Source: Anolis sagrei
Lineage: Eukaryota > Chordata > Lepidosauria > Squamata > Anolidae
Direction of reading: 5' to 3'
Length of the DNA: 64,000 nt
Assembly (NCBI RefSeq): GCF_037176765.1
Contig: NC_090026.1
Coordinates: 60,579,252 to 60,643,251 of the forward strand
Shown: positions 61,789 to 64,000 of the stretch, one piece after another
How positions within the stretch are numbered: the stretch's first letter is position 1
Layout of the letters: every line of letters starts with the position of its first letter
Notes under the pieces: model-generated
The model's input: the letters and a program-made list of their open reading frames with translations, nothing else
Told to the model about the DNA's origin: nothing
Databases searched by the model: none
Translations under genes and position numbers: made by a program

Positions 61789-63057
61789 TTGTAAGTTTTT
61801 TCGGGCTCTATGGCCATGTTCTAGGGGCATTCTCCCCTGACGTTTCGCCTGCATCTATGGCAAGCATCCTCAGAGGTAGTGAGGTCTGTTGGAACTAGGA
61901 AAATTGGGTTTATATATTTGTGGAAAAACCAAAAAAAACAAGATTATGGCAACAAGAATGATTGACAACTGGAAAATAGAGGGAGAAAATGTGACAGACT
62001 TTATATTTCTAGGCGCAAAGATTACTGCAGATGCAGACTGTGGCCAGGAAATCAGAAGACGCTTACTTCTTGGGAGGAGAGCAATGTCCAGTCTCGATAA
62101 AATCGTAAAGAGTAGAGACATCAGACTGGCAACAAAGATCCGCCTAGTCAAAGCCATGGTATTCCCTGTAGTCACCTACGGATGTGAGAGCTGGACCTTA
62201 GGGAAGGCTGAGCAAAGGAAGATTGATGCTTTTGAGCTGTGGTGTTGGAGGAAAGTTCTGAGAGTGCCTTGGACTGCGAGAAGATCCAACCAGTCCATCC
62301 TCCAGGAAATAAAGCCCGGCTGCTCATTGGAGGGAAGGATACTAGAGACAAAGTTGAAGTACTTTGGCCACATCATGAGGAGACAGCAAAGCCTAGAGAA
62401 GACAATTATGCTGGGGAAAGTGGAAGGCAAAAGGAAGAGGGGCCGACCAAGGGCAAGATGGATGGATGGCATCCTTGAAGTGACTGGACTGACCTTGAAG
62501 GAGCTGGGGGTGGTGACGGCCGACAGGGAGCCCTGGCGTGGGCTGGTCCATGAGGTCACGAAGAGTCAGAGATGACTGAACGAATGAACAACAAGAACAT
62601 ATCTGTGGAATGACCAGGGTGGGACAGAGAACTCTTGTCTGCTGGAGCAAGGTGTGAATGTCTCAACTGACCACCTTGATTAGCATTTGATGGCCTGGCA
62701 GTGCCTGGCAGTGTTGAGAGGTGACTAGATGTCCCAGATTATTTCCTCTCTGTTGCTTTGCTGTTGTAATTTTAGAGTTTTTTTTTAAATACTGGTAGCC
62801 AGATTTTGTTCATTTTCATGGTTTCCTCCTTTCTGTTGAAATTGTCCACATGTTTGTGGATTTCAGTAGCTTCTCTGTGTAGTCTGACATGGTGGTTGTT
62901 GGAGTGGTCCAGCATTTCTGTATTCTCAAATAAAATGCTGTGTCCAGGTTGGTTCATCAGGTGCTCTGCTAAGGCTGACTTCTATGGTTGAAGTAGTCTG
63001 CAGTGCCTTTCGTGTTCCTTGATTCGTGTTTGGGCAATGCTGTGTTTGGTGGTCCCT
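61789..63057 (-). mobile_element. Penelope-like element, split by a BovB
   Basis: The minus-strand 3' tail ('gatgcttgccatagatgcagg' in reverse) is at 61789-61923. BovB occupies 61924-62598. The 3' UTR and coding end continue at 62609-63057. The coding end reads HSIAQTRIKEHERHCRLLQP, AEHLMNQPGHSILFENTEML and REATEIHKHVDNFNRKEE, which fits a GIY-YIG endonuclease end (R...EH, then glutamate in REAxEI) as in Penelope-like elements. A stop interrupts it near KSA. 5' truncated. Confidence 0.7.
61924..62598 (+). mobile_element. RTE/BovB LINE, ORF2 C-terminal part
   Basis: A 228-codon plus-strand frame (61889-62575): IEGENVTDFIFLGAKITADA, RRRLLLGRRAMSSLDKIVKS, AMVFPVVTYGCESWTLGKAE, CWRKVLRVPWTARRSNQSIL, KYFGHIMRRQQSLEKTIMLG and HEVTKSQR. 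This is the canonical BovB end. Flanked by a 10-bp duplication, ATATTTGTGG (61914-61923) and ATATCTGTGG (62599-62608). 5' truncated; the remaining frame is intact. Confidence 0.95.
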
Positions 63058-63890
63058 ATTTATTTATTTATAATTCAAACTTATATGCCGCCACTCCCCT
63101 TGGGCTCGGAGGGGCTTACAAGAACAGGCTAAAATCAAACAACTATTTAAAAACAATTTAAAAGCAGCAATATCAAAAATCAAAGGCCTGTCGAAACAGG
63201 TATGTCTTACATGCCCTGCGGAAAGCTGATAAGTCCCGCAAGGCACGGACTTCAGGTGGCAGAGTATTCCAGAGTGATGGTGCCACTGCTGTGAAGGCTC
63301 TGCGTCTGGTTGCTGTTAGACGCAAGGTCTTACACTGGGAATTTCCAATAGATCTTGGTTCTCAGAACGGAGGGATCTCTGGGGTTGGTAGGGGGTGAGG
63401 CGGTCCCTCAGGTACATCGGCCCCAGACCATGCAAGGCCTTAAAGGTGAGTACCATCACTTTGAAAGTGATCCGGTGCTCAGTTGGTAACCAATGCAGCT
63501 GTAGTAAGATTGGTGTTATGTGGCATCTCATCGGAATTCCCGCAAGAAGCCGAGCAGCTGCATTTTGTACCAACTTGACCTTCCGGATCACCGACAGAGG
63601 AAGGCTAATGTAGAGGGTGTTACAGTAGTCCAGTCTTGAGATGACCGTAGCCTGGATCACCGTAGCTAGGTCGTCCCTGGACAGGTAGGGGGCCAGCCGT
63701 CTAGCCTGCCGCAGATGAAAAAAGGCGGTTCTGCTAACGGTGGAGACCTGGGCCTCCATCGTCAGCAGAGGGTCCAAAAGGACTCCCAGACTCTTTACCA
63801 ATAATGACGGGCGTAGCGCCTCGCCATCCAGGATAGGCAGTTGGATATCCCCACTGCCCGGTCGACCCAGCCATAGGATCTCCATCTTTG
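63058..63890 (-). mobile_element. L2 LINE 3' end
   Basis: A minus-strand frame of 189 codons (63316-63885): RPSLLVKSLGVLLDPLLTME, AQVSTVSRTAFFHLRQARRL, ISRLDYCNTLYISLPLSVIR, VKLVQNAAARLLAGIPMRCH, HWLPTEHRITFKVMVLTFKA and LHGLGPMYLRDRLTPYQPQR. The 3' UTR 'ttatatgccgccactcccct' lies at the left. Confidence 0.92.
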
Positions 63891-64000
63891 CTGGATTTGA
63901 TGGCCTGGCAATGCCTGGGGCAATCTTTTGTTGAGAGATGATTAGATGTCCCAGATTATTTCCTCTCTGTTGCTTTGCTGTTGTAATTTTAGAGTTTATT
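63891..64000 (-). mobile_element. Penelope-like element 3' UTR, second copy
   Basis: It repeats 62687-62785 ('tttgatggcctggcaatgcc', 'gatgtcccagattatttcct'). The window ends inside it. Confidence 0.65.

Overview
The window is vertebrate nuclear DNA, most likely from a squamate reptile and probably an iguanian such as Anolis or a relative. This rests on the repeat mix: young CR1 and L2 LINEs, RTE/BovB, R4/Dong-like and L1 LINEs, Penelope-like elements, tRNA-headed SINEs of the lizard SINE2 type, Helitrons and several hAT and Tc1/mariner families. The species is an inference.

One protein-coding gene is read with confidence: TGFBR1 (TGF-beta receptor type I, ALK5), on the + strand. Nine coding exons run from 15241 to 45479 with consistent splice phases and give a 520-residue receptor: signal peptide, cysteine-rich ligand-binding ectodomain, one membrane span, [10 protein letters not shown] box and a complete serine/threonine kinase. 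A CpG-rich promoter with GC and CCAAT boxes lies at about 14930-15240. Intron 1 is 18.7 kb. Intron 7 is only 93 nt and is open in frame. The 3' UTR is probably several kb long and carries a mariner insertion. At 61336-61456, 16 kb past TGFBR1, a second CpG-rich promoter leads into one signal-peptide exon, probably the start of another + strand gene that leaves the window; I could not identify it.

Layout. 1-14.9 kb is repeat-dense intergenic DNA: BovB, a SINE split by a solo LTR, nested CR1s, an R4-like LINE next to an L2 tail, a second solo LTR, a hAT element with a GC-rich and polypyrimidine interior, a zinc-finger-bearing LINE and an L2 with a 347-codon open frame ending at the TGFBR1 promoter. 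15.2-45.5 kb is TGFBR1, with introns holding Penelope-like, CR1, hAT, Helitron, L1, SINE, L2, Tigger-like and BovB insertions. 45.5-51 kb is the probable 3' UTR. 51-61 kb is intergenic, including a mosaic in which one inverted CR1 junction recurs three times. 61.1-61.5 kb is the second promoter. 61.8-64 kb is a Penelope-like element with a BovB inserted in it, flanked by L2.

I found no CRISPR array, operon, rRNA, tRNA gene or intact viral gene set. Nothing here amounts to a new biological system. The most useful leads are the phase-preserving mini-intron in the TGFBR1 kinase domain, the orphan signal-peptide exon, the recurrent CR1 inversion junction, and the ways elements share modules or use one another as targets.
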